Below the pieces are notes generated by a model that had not been told where the DNA came from, did no database searches, and worked only from the letters and a program-made list of their open reading frames with translations. From assembly GCA_023078685.1 (NCBI GenBank), contig JALGAS010000002.1, forward strand, positions 1,798,001-1,862,000: DNA of 64,000 nt, read 5' to 3'. Within the stretch, counting starts at the first letter, position 1. Every line of letters starts with the position of its first letter. This document shows positions 19,681 to 31,081 of this stretch, one piece after another. Origin of the DNA: Neopestalotiopsis rosae (lineage: Eukaryota; Ascomycota; Sordariomycetes; Amphisphaeriales; Sporocadaceae). Both the position numbers and the translations under genes were made by a program.

Positions 19681-19753
19681 AACCACCGTTCCGGGGAATC
19701 GAACCTCGAACCCCACGGCAGAAGCCGCAAATATTAACCGTTACGCTAAGTCG
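19681..19753 (-). other. tRNA-like relic (Arg-UCU type) inside the copia element
   Basis: On the minus strand there is an A-box match TAGCGTAACGG and a perfect B-box GGTTCGATTCC at normal tRNA spacing. An anticodon-loop-like CTTCTGC lies between them, which would read UCU. The T stem pairs in four of five positions. The acceptor stem pairs only partly, and the D and anticodon stems are disrupted, several in a way C-to-T changes could produce. It is unlikely to be functional. It lies in the linker between copia integrase and reverse transcriptase. Confidence 0.45.
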
Positions 19754-21667
19754 GATAACTTAACCATCGGTTCATTTAAAAACGAAAGTCAAGGGATTAA
19801 TAGCCCTTATAACCTCCGGTCAAAGGAAGAATGCACGGCCATAGATATCGACCGACCGAACCTACCCGGTATCAGCGAACGACCGAACTTACCCGGGAAC
19901 ACCGAATCCGATACCATTTCGAATATTCCGAGATCGAATATCGAAGTAGTCCTTCCGAAACTTACGGAAAAAAAACGAGATAAATTCGTTAAATACGACG
20001 AATTATTCGCTAATATCTCGTATTATTCCACGATCGATAACGGCTATACTGAACCGAAAACGCTTAAACAAGCGTTAAAAACGCCGGAAAAGGAAAAATG
20101 GCTGCAAGCTGCCCACGAAGAACTTCGGCAACTTATACGAAAAGGGACTTTTCAGGCAATCGATCGTGATAAAATCCAAAAAGCCGGTAAATACCCACTT
20201 ACCGTTAAATAGGTTTTTAAAAAAAAAACCGATAAAAACGGTAATATTAAGCGGTATAAGGCAAGACTAGTAGTACGTAGATTCGAACAACGATACGGTA
20301 TCGATTATTTCGAAACCTTCGCTACGGGAACAAAATCCACTACCTAAAGGCTTTTATTAGCTCTCTCTACATACTACGACTGGGAAATCGAACAAATCGA
20401 TATAATCGGTGCTTTCTTAAACGGGGAATTAAACGAAAAAGTATTTATTACCCCGATAACCGGATTATCCGACTTCCTTGCCGAAAATCCGGAATTAAAT
20501 AATTTCGGATGGAAAAACGATAATACCCAGGCTATATTATTAAAAAAGGCACTATACGGCCTTAAACAAAATCCACGTCAATAGCAAATCACACTAAAAA
20601 ACGCCTTAAAAAAGCTCGGATTTAATCCACTTATTTCAGACGAATCAGCGTATTATAATAAAGATTCTAATATCTTTATTATTACTTACGTGGATGATTT
20701 CCTGATTTTTGGTCCTGATTTACGAAAAATCAACCAATTAAAACAGGATATTTCGAAAGATTTCGAAATAAAAAACCTGGGACCAATTTCGTATTTTCTC
20801 GGTATACAAATTGAAAGAAACCGGGAAAAGAAAACCATTCGCATCAACCAGTCAACTTACCTCAAACGCCTACTAGAAATTAACGGTTTTTCCGATATAA
20901 AACCATCCAATATACCGCTAAATCCTGGTTTTCCGAAATCGTTATATACTAATAAAACCAACGAAAAACCGGCTTCTTCGGAATTTATCCACCGATACCA
21001 GCACTTATTAAATGGATTAATATACGCTATAATACAAACCAGGCCCGATCTGGCTTACCCCGTATCGTTTTTAGCCAAATTCATGCAAAACCCATCGAAT
21101 ACTTCGATAAAAGGGGTAATAGGGGTTTTTAACTATATAAAATCCCATTTCCACCTTGGAATCACTTATAACGGGACTATAAAACCCGGATTAATAGGAT
21201 ATTCCGATGCCGACTTTGCTAGGGATTACGAAACCCGTAAATCTACGTCCGGTTATTTATTTACCTTAAATAACGGACCGATAAGCTGGAAATCGAAAAG
21301 GCAATCCACGATTTCCTTATCAACCACCGAAGCCGAATTTAACGGGCTAAAGCAGACTACCCGGGAGGCTATATAGTTAAAAAATCTCCTTAAAGAAATC
21401 GGTATTAATATTAATACCGTATTAATTAAAAAAAATAATACGAGAGCCATTAATTTGGCTTATAACCCCGAATATCATCAAAGGACGAAACATACTGCTA
21501 TACGGTATTATTACGTCCGCCAAAAAATCGAAAATCAAAATATTCATATCGAATATATATCGACGAATAATATTCCAGCAGACGGCCTTACGAAACCACT
21601 TCCCAGGGATAAATTCCAAAAATTCGTAAAACTATTAAACTTGACCGATACTATTTAACAAGGGGAG

Positions 21668-22139
21668 TGTTGCACGGATGTTATACAGCATCGAATAGTG
21701 CATAAAATTAGCATTATAACAATATATAAATCGTTATAATAGCTATAAAGGCTATAAAGATATCGGTTATTAACGATATCTTTAACGTTCGGTAAAGCCC
21801 CACTAAGTAATGGCCATTGCGGTGGCAACACTATAGGGTAGCCCCACCCAAATACCTTCTATAATATTCCACCACTTTCCTTGATTATAAATCAACCGTA
21901 TTATTAATTAACTTAATTATAAATCAACTTAATTAATAATATATTCCAGAATGTTCTTATTAATTGGTTTTATAGGTATAAAAGGGAGTTATTCTACCTA
22001 TAATTAGTTTACTTTCTTTCTGTCCTTAAGCTTCAATAAAACCACGTTTTTCAGCCTATACCAGACGATTCTACGAATCCTATAATTAAACGCTTCCCTG
22101 TGCCTAAGGTATATGATTACCCAATCAGACCTTAGAACA
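21668..22139 (+). repeat. 3' LTR of the copia element
   Basis: A 472-bp LTR, TGTTGCACGG...CCTTAGAACA, with TG...CA ends. The boundaries are confirmed by an inverted copy at 22688-23155. It is inserted within an older gypsy-type LTR that resumes at 22140. Confidence 0.85.
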
Positions 22140-22435
22140 ATAATTATTTATATAACCGTAAAAAATCCGTCCCTAATATATCTATTTATTCCCTTATTAA
22201 TATTTGCCCTAATTACCTAAATTAATTAGTAATTAATAGTGCTCGTTAATAATTAATAATATTTAATAAATTCTACTAATTACTTTTAAACGCTTCCGGC
22301 GAATCACGTAATATCCTATTACGTAATCTTCCGTTTAATAGTCCTATTCCTTTTTATTCCGCTATAGTCCCCTGGGTCTATGCCTTTTAAGCGCCAATAT
22401 CCGTTATTTGCTGGCAAGGGTGCATATTCGTAATA
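22140..22435 (-). repeat. Degenerate LTR of a relative of the intact gypsy element
   Basis: This stretch aligns with roughly the last 300 bases of the intact LTR in the same orientation. Landmarks are TATATAACCGTAAAAAATCC, CCTAATATATC, GCGCCAATA and the end AAGGGTGCATATTCGTAATA, against GTAACCGTAGGAAATCC and AAGGGTGCATGTTCGTAACA. Differences are mostly C-to-T and G-to-A. The first part of this LTR was displaced by the copia insertion. Confidence 0.75.
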
Positions 22436-22687
22436 ATTTCCTCGCTCGATATTTCCTCGGGGGGTAGCCGCCCGGAAAGCGAAATATCGGGGGGTAAAGC
22501 TGCGGTAGAAATAAATAAAGCACCGCCCGCAAAATTACGGGCGGAAATATTATAAAGCCTGCTTTCGCCGCGTCCGATATTAATTTCCTTAAAGCGGGTT
22601 AAAATTAACGCTTAAAGCGAAAGCGAAAATGCATTTCTTTTATTTACGTAATAATTCGAATAAAAAAAAATTCGCTAATAATAAAAA

Positions 22688-23155
22688 TATTCTAAGGTCT
22701 AATTAGGTAATTATATACCTCAGGTATAAGGAAGCGTTTAATTATAAATTCGTTAAAATCGTCTGGTATAAGCTGGAAAACGTGGTTATATTAAAGCTTA
22801 AAGAGAGAAAAAAAATTAATTATAAATAAAATAACTCCTTTTTATACTTATAAAATTAATTAATAAAAATATTTTGGAATATATTATTAATTAAATTAAT
22901 TTATAATTAAATTAATTAATAATACGGTTAATTTATAATTAAGGAAAATAGTAAAATATTATAAAAGGTATTTAAGTAGGGCTATTTTATAATATTGCTA
23001 TTATAATAGCTATTATTTAATAGGGCTTTACCGAACGTTAAAGATATCGTTAATAACCGATATTTTTACAGCTTTTATAGCTATTATAACGATTTATATA
23101 TCGTTATAATGCTAATTTTATGCATTATCCGATGCTGTATAACATCCGTGCAATA
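22688..23155 (-). repeat. Solo copia LTR in inverted orientation
   Basis: About 468 bp, the reverse complement of the copia LTR at 21668-22139, with the RIP-type ends TATTCTAAGG...CCGTGCAATA. It is flanked on both sides by AAAAA (22683-22687 and 23156-23160), consistent with a 5-bp target duplication, though the motif is low in complexity. No internal element sequence is attached. Confidence 0.75.
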
Positions 23156-23160
23156 AAAAA

Positions 23161-25260
23161 TAAGGCTATAATTTAAGATAGCATTATTATTATCCTTCCC
23201 GAAGGATTTTTTAAATTAATTTTTAAAAATTAAAACGAATAATAAAATAACGCGCTCGAAAAGCAATTACTTTCCTCGTTAAAAGCCGCCGTTATAGCTT
23301 AGGAGCCTACGGTTTAAAAAGCTTAAAAATATTTAATTTAAAGCATTAAACGCAATATTAACGATCCTCGGCTATAGCAATTAATTATACGCGCGAGCAA
23401 ATAAATAAAAAGATAAGCCCCCGAATTTTAAAGGATTTATATTATTTTTATTAAATAAACCGATATATTAATAAATATATAAAAGGATTTTATATAGATT
23501 TTTTTGCCTAATTAGCAAAATACGCTTATAATAAGCCTTTATAAATATAAAATTTTATATTATATAGTTATAACGGCGATTTATAAAATTAAAATAAACC
23601 GCCTAACCGCAAAATTTACGGATTTACGTATATATAAGGATAATTTTATTAAAGCACTAAATTATTAGAAATATTTAATTAATTATCCTAATAGCGAGCG
23701 TTTTAAAAAAAGCGCTTAAAAAGAAATCGATATTTTAATCACTAAAAAAATATAAAAAGTTATTAATAAAAAAAATGCTAAATTTAAATTATTTTTTTTA
23801 AAATAGGTATTTATTTATAAATTCGATTTTAATAAATTTATAAATTAATATAAAGCGCGTATTTATATACGTAGCGATTTTTAGGAAAAAAAATCGATCG
23901 CTTTTATTTATGCTATAACGCTTATAGCTAAATTAATTAAAATAATATTTTTAATAATAGCCGCTTTTAATTTAAAAATAAAATAATTCGATATAATAAT
24001 AGCGTTTTTTAACGCTTAGCGAAATTTAAATAACCCGATTATTTGCGAGCTTCCTAACGGCTTTAAATAATTTAGGAAATATATAAAATTATTTCGGGTA
24101 TTATATAAATTAAAAAATTTACCGCTATTATAATATAATAATTTTTTAAATATTTTAAAACGATTAAAGCTTTAATAATTATTAAAAAAACCGTATTTTT
24201 TTAAACGATTAATATATAATTTTCCTTATTTTTTATATAAACGATTTCCTAATATTTTATTATAAAATATATATTACGGATATAAACCGGGTAATTGATA
24301 AAATTTTAATAATTTATAAAATAAAGCAGCAAAAAAACGTAAAATAATTTTTAAAGATTAAAATAATTAGGGATAAATTAAATAAAACGATTATTTTATT
24401 TTATAAATTTTATATCGAAAAAATCGCTAAAAAATTTAGCGTAGCTAACCTTTTATAAATTCCGGCTATTTTATTAACCTTTAGCGAATTTAAGAAATAT
24501 ACCGGGATTATTTTAAAACGTAATATAAAGCTATTTTAAAAATTTATAAAATTATTATTTTACGCGTTAATAATATTATGGGCAAATATTATATATTTAT
24601 TTTTATTGCTTTTTTATTTCCTAACGAATTTATCCCCTAAATATATTTTAAAAGCGCGTAAAACGATTAAATACCTTTTTTTATAGCGTTTTTTAAAAGT
24701 TATTTATAATAGGAAAATTATAAAAACGAACGTTTTGCAAATCGCTTTAAATGCTTTATTTGCCGATAACCGGGAAATTAAAAAATTATCTTAAAATAAT
24801 ATAATTATATTATTCGGGGGATTTATTTATTAAAAAGCGAACCGCTAAAATATTATAATAATTTTTATAATAAAAATTAAAATAATCGTATTCGATTATA
24901 TTGCAAAAAAAATTATAGCTTTTTAACGTTTATTTAAAAATATCGATTTAGCGTTAAGCGTGCCGTAAAAAATTTATTATAATAATAAATAAACGATTAA
25001 GCTAATTATAGCCGAAAACGTAAAAATTATTATTCGCTTACGCTATATAAATATAAAAAATATATAGCTGCGTTAAAAATAGCGTATAAATACCTTTATA
25101 ATAAAATATTTACTTATTAACGAAATGCTTGCGGATAGCTTTATAAAAAATTTAATAAAGGGGTAATTCGAGTATTTTAAGGTATTTTTAAATTTTTAAA
25201 ACGCTCGCTTATTATATTTTTTATAAATCGACGATTATTAAATTATAATTTTAAAACGCG
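23161..25260 (+). pseudogene. Second, heavily RIP-mutated copia pol
   Basis: Plus-strand reading around 23800-24060 gives reverse-transcriptase landmarks with stops at Trp/Gln sites: KLFFLK*VFIYKFD, YKARIYIRSDF and AFFNA*RNLNNPIICELP. A DDFLI-like active-site segment lies near 24230. A purine-rich AAAGGGG near 25160 may mark the 3' end. The sequence is much more AT-rich and diverged than the copia element to its left, so it is older or another family. No ORF of 60 codons survives. Confidence 0.7.
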
Positions 25261-26690
25261 CAAATAGGTTTTATAATAATATTAAATTAAAAAAAAAATA
25301 AAAATTATTAATAGCAAAAATAACCGTAAAAATAATAGCTAAAATAAAATTATAGGCCCGCGTAGCGCAAATATATAAGGTAAGCGCTTAAGCGCTTTTT
25401 TTAGCTATAATTAATATATTTACGATTTAGCTAAATAAGCCTTCGAGCTGCTCGCGCAGCGGGGCGGCGGCACCGGGGGCGGGAGCCTTTTTTTCCTCCT
25501 TTTTTACCTTTTCCCGAAAAAGCTTACGAATATGCGTATATAAATTTTTTAGCTTTTATTTAATATTAATAATATATAGCGAGCGCGCGCGCGCGGGCGC
25601 GTAAGGAAAAAAACGATAATTTATATTTTTTTTTATATTAGCTTAATAAATAATTAAAAATTTAGCGGCGGCGTTTTAAGCGCGGGCGGGGTTATATATA
25701 ATCGATTATATTAATAATTATTTATAAGCTATTAACGCTTAATAAATTATATTAATATTAAATCGCAATAATACCCCGAAAAATATAGCTAATAGCGGTT
25801 ATTATAACCCGTGGTATCGTAATAACGACCTAGGGAATAGCCTTATTTAGCGCTGCGCGCCTTTAAAACCACGGCTTTTGCGAATAGCGGGAGCGGCGCG
25901 AATAAAAGCCAGGGAAGCAGGATTAGCTAAGGCCGGGGGGGTATTATTACCGCTAATATTAGCATTATTAGCTTTATTATTATTAATAATAATATTAATA
26001 GCGGTAAAGGCACTAGCAGCCGAGGTAGCGCTAGCGCTTATAATAGCGGGAGCAGGGGTATTTGCGCGCTGGGTAGCGCGGCGGGCGGCGCGGCTAGCGC
26101 GGGCATTAAAAAGGTTATTTAAAGGCATCGTCGTCGGTTTAATAATTAATATTATTTATATATATTAGAATTATAAAATTAATATTTTCTATTATTAAAA
26201 CTATATATAAATTAGCATAAAATTTTAAATTAGATAATATATCGGTATTATGGCTATTAAATTAGCGATATTTACGAAAATCTAATAATAAAATATAAAA
26301 AAAAAACCGAATTTATTAATTAAAAAAATATTATTTTTATTTAAATTCAAATAATCGACTTTAAAATAGCGTTTTAAATTAAAAAAATCGTTAAATTAAA
26401 AATCGTAAGAGCTAATAATCGTCGTTTAGGCGGTTCGTTTTAAATCGTTTTTAAAACGACTAACGCTTATAATAGGCTATAACGCCAAAAATAATTATTA
26501 CGATTATTAAAATAGGAATTTTTAGGCTTTATTTAGGGCTATATTAGGTCGACGAGCAGCCCTACCGGATTACCCGTCGGGGGGTGTATTACGTGACGTA
26601 ATATAACCTACCGCAAATTACCTGCTTAGGTATATTAGATAGCTCTTTAGCGCTTTTTTTTATAGCTCTATAGGATTAACTCAATTTATT
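25261..26690. other. RIP-type tail with a GC-rich islet
   Basis: Between 25440 and 26130 the AT-rich DNA contains GC-dense patches: an alternating GC run at 25578-25606, and 25840-26110 rich in GCG, GCT and AGC. Open frames of about 95 codons on both strands (25847-26168) are Ala/Arg/Leu or Ala/Asn biased and look like composition artefacts. A palindrome ATTACGT-G-ACGTAAT lies near 26590. Ordinary composition returns at about 26690. Confidence 0.5.
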
Positions 26691-29293
26691 TTCGTTGCGT
26701 TTACGTTCACTTATTCCCCTTCGTTATCGGCTCAGGTGAGAAGATAGTTCCGCCGGCCAGCAGGCTACCCACACTAAAGCGAGGAGAAGTGAAGTGAATT
26801 CAAACCGTTGGAAAGCGTGCAAAGTGGAGGGTGTAACAGGAGCAGCCGAAGCTAGCTAACCTTAGGTTAGGCACCTAAACTCGGTATGTTCAACATAGTC
26901 TTGGCCGCTCCCGTTGACGGATGCGGCCACTTGTTCTGCAGAGAGCCGGATTTGGCCAGCCAACAAGACAAATCGCAAACGTCATGTGCTATCTTAGAAA
27001 ACACGCTAGCTACAGTAAATTGAGTGTTTGAAGTCTTCGCTATTAATCAACAAGACTTGCTATCTTTGACGTGAGATTTTCCTAGTCTTCCCCAAGGGTT
27101 CCTCGGTTTCATGAACGCTTGGGTGAGCAGTATCCATGTGAGCCATGGCAGGCAAGATGAATGGAGGTATATGTCAGGCGTGATTGAGTTGTAACTCAAT
27201 GTCTCTGATACAAAAATTCAGCAGCAATTCTTTGCGAGGCTTTCTGGGCGGGACGGCTCGTTCTTGGTAGGACTTGCCTGCTGTTGGGTCTTGTGAGTTG
27301 GCTTAAAACGCTAGCATCGAGTATCTCGTTGGTGGTTCAGCTCACTAAATTGAGTGCATCCCATGCAACAGCGTCGCCCATATGACATGCGGCGTGGCCA
27401 ATGCATCTACTGGTTGTTTTTATGAATCAAAAGACAGCACATCGTGGGACGACAACTTTCACCTCAAATTGCTTCTCACACAGATTGGCCATACCTTTGT
27501 GGTGCAGTGCTTCCGGACTTCATGATTACCACAGAAATACGAATGGTAAGCAAAAAGTGTCTTATGACCTTCGAATGAGGCACTACTTTCCGTACTCTCA
27601 AACGGAGCTCCTAGTAATGTAACTCTATGCTGCAGTCATGGTAGTCTTCGACCGCAAGGCGGTAAGTCTAGGATCACTAATAGCCTAATCTGCGAGTTTG
27701 TGTAGGGTGGGCTGGGATTATATCCGCTCAACCAAACAGGCAGCCATGAACATCACCAAGGGATGCGTTGAAGATACTGCAAAACGAATCCACGGCACCG
27801 TTAAGTGCATCCTACACAAGGGTCGATCGTGAGATGGGCAGCAGGCAGCTATATTTTGACGTCCAGTGTATCGTTTAGCGAAACCCAAAAGAGTATTGAA
27901 GCGGAATAAAAATGTTTGGAGCCGACATGTTGGGGAATTACTGTAGGTATGGCGTCGGCGCATCTTGTTTTAGAGCCTTGGCATAGTGTTCCCAGCCATC
28001 GGTGTTTTGAAGACTCGCGTAATCGATATTCTCAAAGTATGGGTAGGATTGACGACTTCTGAACTATTGACTTACAATGCAAATCCTTTGCTTATACCTG
28101 CAATTATGCGGGCTTTTTGGGGAAATTGTGGCTTTCTTCACTCAATTATTGATTCGAAAATAGCATGGCTAGTGCGTGCGGCTGTTCTTCTTTTGTGACT
28201 ATAGGAAGGCGGGGCGGAGGCACAATAACCAATTTGGGAAGGCAGATCATCAGGGCTCGTATCCAAGGACCGTGACACAGTGCGTCTGAGAAAATCGCGG
28301 CGCAGTACCCGGGTAACCAAGGATAAATGAGCGATGCCAAATTGTCCCGCTTCATTAAACTCATTTATGTTTGAAACCCCTGGGCAGAGAAGTATTTACT
28401 GCAAGAAATCGGCTCTACTCATAAAATCCGTACTCTTACGCCGTCAACTCTCAAACAGATAGTTACGCCGAAAGTGTTCAGTATAGCCCCAGCTCGAGAG
28501 AGAATGATTATCGTGTAAGCTATGCAGGGGGCTACAATTTGACGAAATCCACATGTTCGAAACCCTGATTGACTTGTCGTCGCTATTCTACACCCTAGGA
28601 AACATTTGTTGATAGCATGCAGCTAAGGTACTAACCTTCCTTGATCTGCAAGTCAGTGACGGGATGTGAAAGGATTCAAGTGGTTTTTCAACGATCTTGC
28701 TCCTCCTAGATACCAGTCATGTTAATATAGAGAATAAAGGGAACAAAGCAATTTATATGTCGCCGGGCTGGACGCGCCCTATGGAGGGTGCGTCCGCTTC
28801 GTATGGGCTCTCTTTTTCTATGCATAAACACTGCCGATTCTGTTAGAGTCTTGGTATGATATGAGTTGATTCATTGGAGCTGCAAGTTCTTACTCCCACT
28901 AATAGGACATTTCATGATCTATGTAAGAGGACCGAGAACCTGACAAGAATATAATACGGATGTAGTTAGTAGCACAACGGCTGTGTAGCACTTTTATCTC
29001 AACTTTCTTCGTGGCTGGCACCTAACTCTATATCTGGTCATCATCATGATGGCCATGGGGTGTTTGATTGGGTAGTTGTGATTGAATCGGCGATCGAGTA
29101 GCCAGGTATAACTATTCTCTTGGCAGTAGACGTTCCATTGACCTTCGCTTCTAGTGAGCACCTGGTAGCATGGGATATTTGTACATAAACCTGGCTATTT
29201 CCAGCAATGATCGACGTGATCTGGAACTCGACCATCCTCAGTTCGCAAGTACTCATCTCTCCTCTTTACCTTCTATTCAGAAGCCTTACCAAC
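26691..29293. other. No supportable gene
   Basis: Unique-looking sequence with only short ORFs and no motif, RNA gene or repeat that I can support. It lies between the transposon nest and the secreted-protein gene. Confidence 0.5.
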
Positions 29294-30780
29294 ATGGTGC
29301 TGTTCCTATCATTTTTATCACTCACCGCAGTGGCCGCTGCCTTGTTGGCTCCAAGAGCGGCTGTAGACCCAGATCGCTACTCAGTATGTGGCGCTGACAG
29401 AGGGTAAGATATGTTGATTGAACCTACCTGATCACCCCCTGGGTGGAACAACTGCAGCCAGCTGATCAGAATTTAGTTACACCGAAGCGGACTCTTTGGC
29501 AGCCGCGGACTATCCGAAAACACTATCGTCACATCTGACGATTTCTTCATGGCCAAGGGGAACTGTGTCTATGCCCACGTGAATACCACAATGGTCAGCC
29601 TCTGTAACGGCCGCGGACGTAACAGGACAGTCTCCAGAAGCGAGGTTAAGCGTGGTGTTAATCAACTGATCAAGGACTGTGGACTCCAAGGTGGGTTCAC
29701 AGGTGTCCATGTTGTCAATAACCTCACCTTTGCGGCCTACGGTGTGTTTGGCGGTATTAATATCGCTCCTCCCGCCGGATCTCCTCCCCCAGACACACCT
29801 GGGGACACGTCTAGGAAACGGTCTTCCCTGGTTAAGCGTGACTGCCTTCTCAACTTCGATGGGGTGTCCCACACGGACTGCGACTGGAAGAACAAGATGC
29901 AGGATGCTGAAAAATGTGGCGACGTGGACACCGGGAGCGACTGCCAGATATTCTGTGAACAGAGGAGAACTGGCCTACTGGGCATCGAAACAAAGGCGCC
30001 GGGTATGGGTGGCGAACAGCAGCCCGTGCATACCTCGATCACGCTGGAGGATGGGAAAGAAATTTCTATCAGTAACGGATTCTCGATCGGCGTTGACGGC
30101 GTTTTCAAAGAAGCCATTGGTGGTGGCGTGAGCTACTCATGTAGGTGACGACCTACTCCTTCAGCAACTTTGTTCATGTTATGGAAGACACTCACAGCGA
30201 CCCAGGGTCCATAACCGAAACTACGACGCATTCTGTTAGCGAGACCAGCACAGATACTCCCCCGGATGATGCCGACTGGTATGGTCGTTGGGTATATTTC
30301 CCTCAGCTCATTGAGAGTTATGGCACGATATCTCGCAAAACCCTGACAGTGGTTGGAGACTCAGCCTGTGGCACTTCGGTCTGCCCTCCTCCAACAAGAG
30401 ATTGCACCGGTGATCTGGAGAACCTGCACAACGTATGCTCTCTAGTGCCAAAGCTGGATGATAATGGTCAACCCGTCCTTTATTGGGCGGTCCGTAAGTG
30501 CACCCTTAAAATTGGCTTTCGTATGCGACTTGTCTGCGGGACGGCTTGTTTTGAATTTCTATCCAGAAATTTACTGACATTTACCTCAGGCTGGGAATAT
30601 CAGAACGGAACTGCACTGCCACTTGAAAAACAAAGCTCAAGTTACAAGACCCTCTGTCAGGTTCCGGACCCCGACGGAGATGGAGAGAATGAGTGCTATA
30701 CCACCATCACGGGACGTATGTTGCACGTCAACTACAAAGAAATGGAAGCTAGAGAATTGGCGATGGCGTCTGAGCGCTGA
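29294..30780 (+). CDS. Secreted, Kex2-processed cysteine-rich protein of unknown function
   Basis: My model has four exons: 29294-29383, 29477-30140, 30206-30493 and 30590-30780 (410 aa). Introns of 93, 65 and 96 bp keep phase throughout; the 65-bp intron removes an apparent frame break near 30145. Residues 1-16 are a signal peptide (MVLFLSFLSLTAVAAA). The first domain has GNCVYAH, a basic stretch and GVNQLIKDCG, then GVHVVNNLTFAAYG. This faintly recalls KP4-like killer proteins, but I would not assign it. Near residue 120 the dibasic sites SRKR and LVKR indicate kexin cleavage. The second part has paired cysteines, an EISISNGFSIGV segment, and WYGRWVYFPQLIES after the third exon begins. It is probably secreted, cut by Kex2 and stabilised by disulphides. 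The start at 29294 is preferred over an upstream ATG because it gives a clean signal peptide. Confidence 0.7.
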
Positions 30781-31081
30781 TACAGGTTGGATGCATGAGG
30801 GTCAGATTGCCTGTTCGTGCGGTGATATAACAAGACTCGACCTACTCAGCCGAAGGCGTTTGCCCGGGTCGCGATTTAGTTTAGAAATACTGCTCGACCA
30901 GATGATCGTATCCTGTCACAGCCAATCGCATTTTGTGAGACTAAATTTTGTTATCCATTCTTACCTTGACCCTAGTGAGAAGCCGATGCAGTGTGTAGAT
31001 CAAATATGAATGAATCGGCCGCCGCCTTTCTTGATGATTCAACTCGTTGCTGCTAATTCTGGTGCTAAAAGTCAACTAGTT

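Larger units (their letters stand above)
17460..21658 (+). pseudogene. Copia gag-pol polyprotein with RIP-type stops
   Basis: Pieces of one long frame are recognisable. The integrase zinc finger has RWHKVLSHPSFDIL and CESCLSGK (18690-18840). The integrase core has CIDTVYIT, MDNGREF and NGIAEKTNR (18890-19210). Reverse transcriptase begins at about 20050 (TLKQALKTPEKEKWLQAA) with the active site YVDDFLIFG at 20687. RNase H has SDADFARD and STTEAEF (21190-21340), and the last segment is 21455-21658. Stops fall at conserved Gln or Trp positions: TAA in PE*NGIAE and TAG in VK*VFKKK and PRQ*QIT. That pattern is expected from C-to-T changes on either strand by RIP. The gag part (before about 18500) is too decayed to bound exactly. 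Confidence 0.88.
17050..22139 (+). mobile_element. RIP-damaged Ty1/copia retrotransposon, 5' LTR missing
   Basis: Plus-strand copia-order coding sequence (gag region, integrase, reverse transcriptase, RNase H) is followed by a purine-rich tract (AAGGGGAG) and a 3' LTR starting TGTTGCAC at 21668. No matching 5' LTR is seen before 17050, where the pristine gypsy LTR abuts directly. The left end was lost or displaced. The DNA is moderately AT-rich and the pol frame is interrupted by TAA/TAG codons. Confidence 0.9.

Noticed and set aside
25847..26168. Two opposite ORFs of about 95 codons in the GC islet, one resembling a membrane protein
   Set aside because: Extreme Ala/Leu/Ile or Ala/Asn bias arises from GC words mixed with TA-rich RIP DNA; no start context or homologue-like motif.
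30141..30148. Apparent frameshift in the secreted-protein gene
   Set aside because: A 65-bp intron (30141-30205) with GTAGGT donor and CAG acceptor restores phase and gives a sensible joined sequence.
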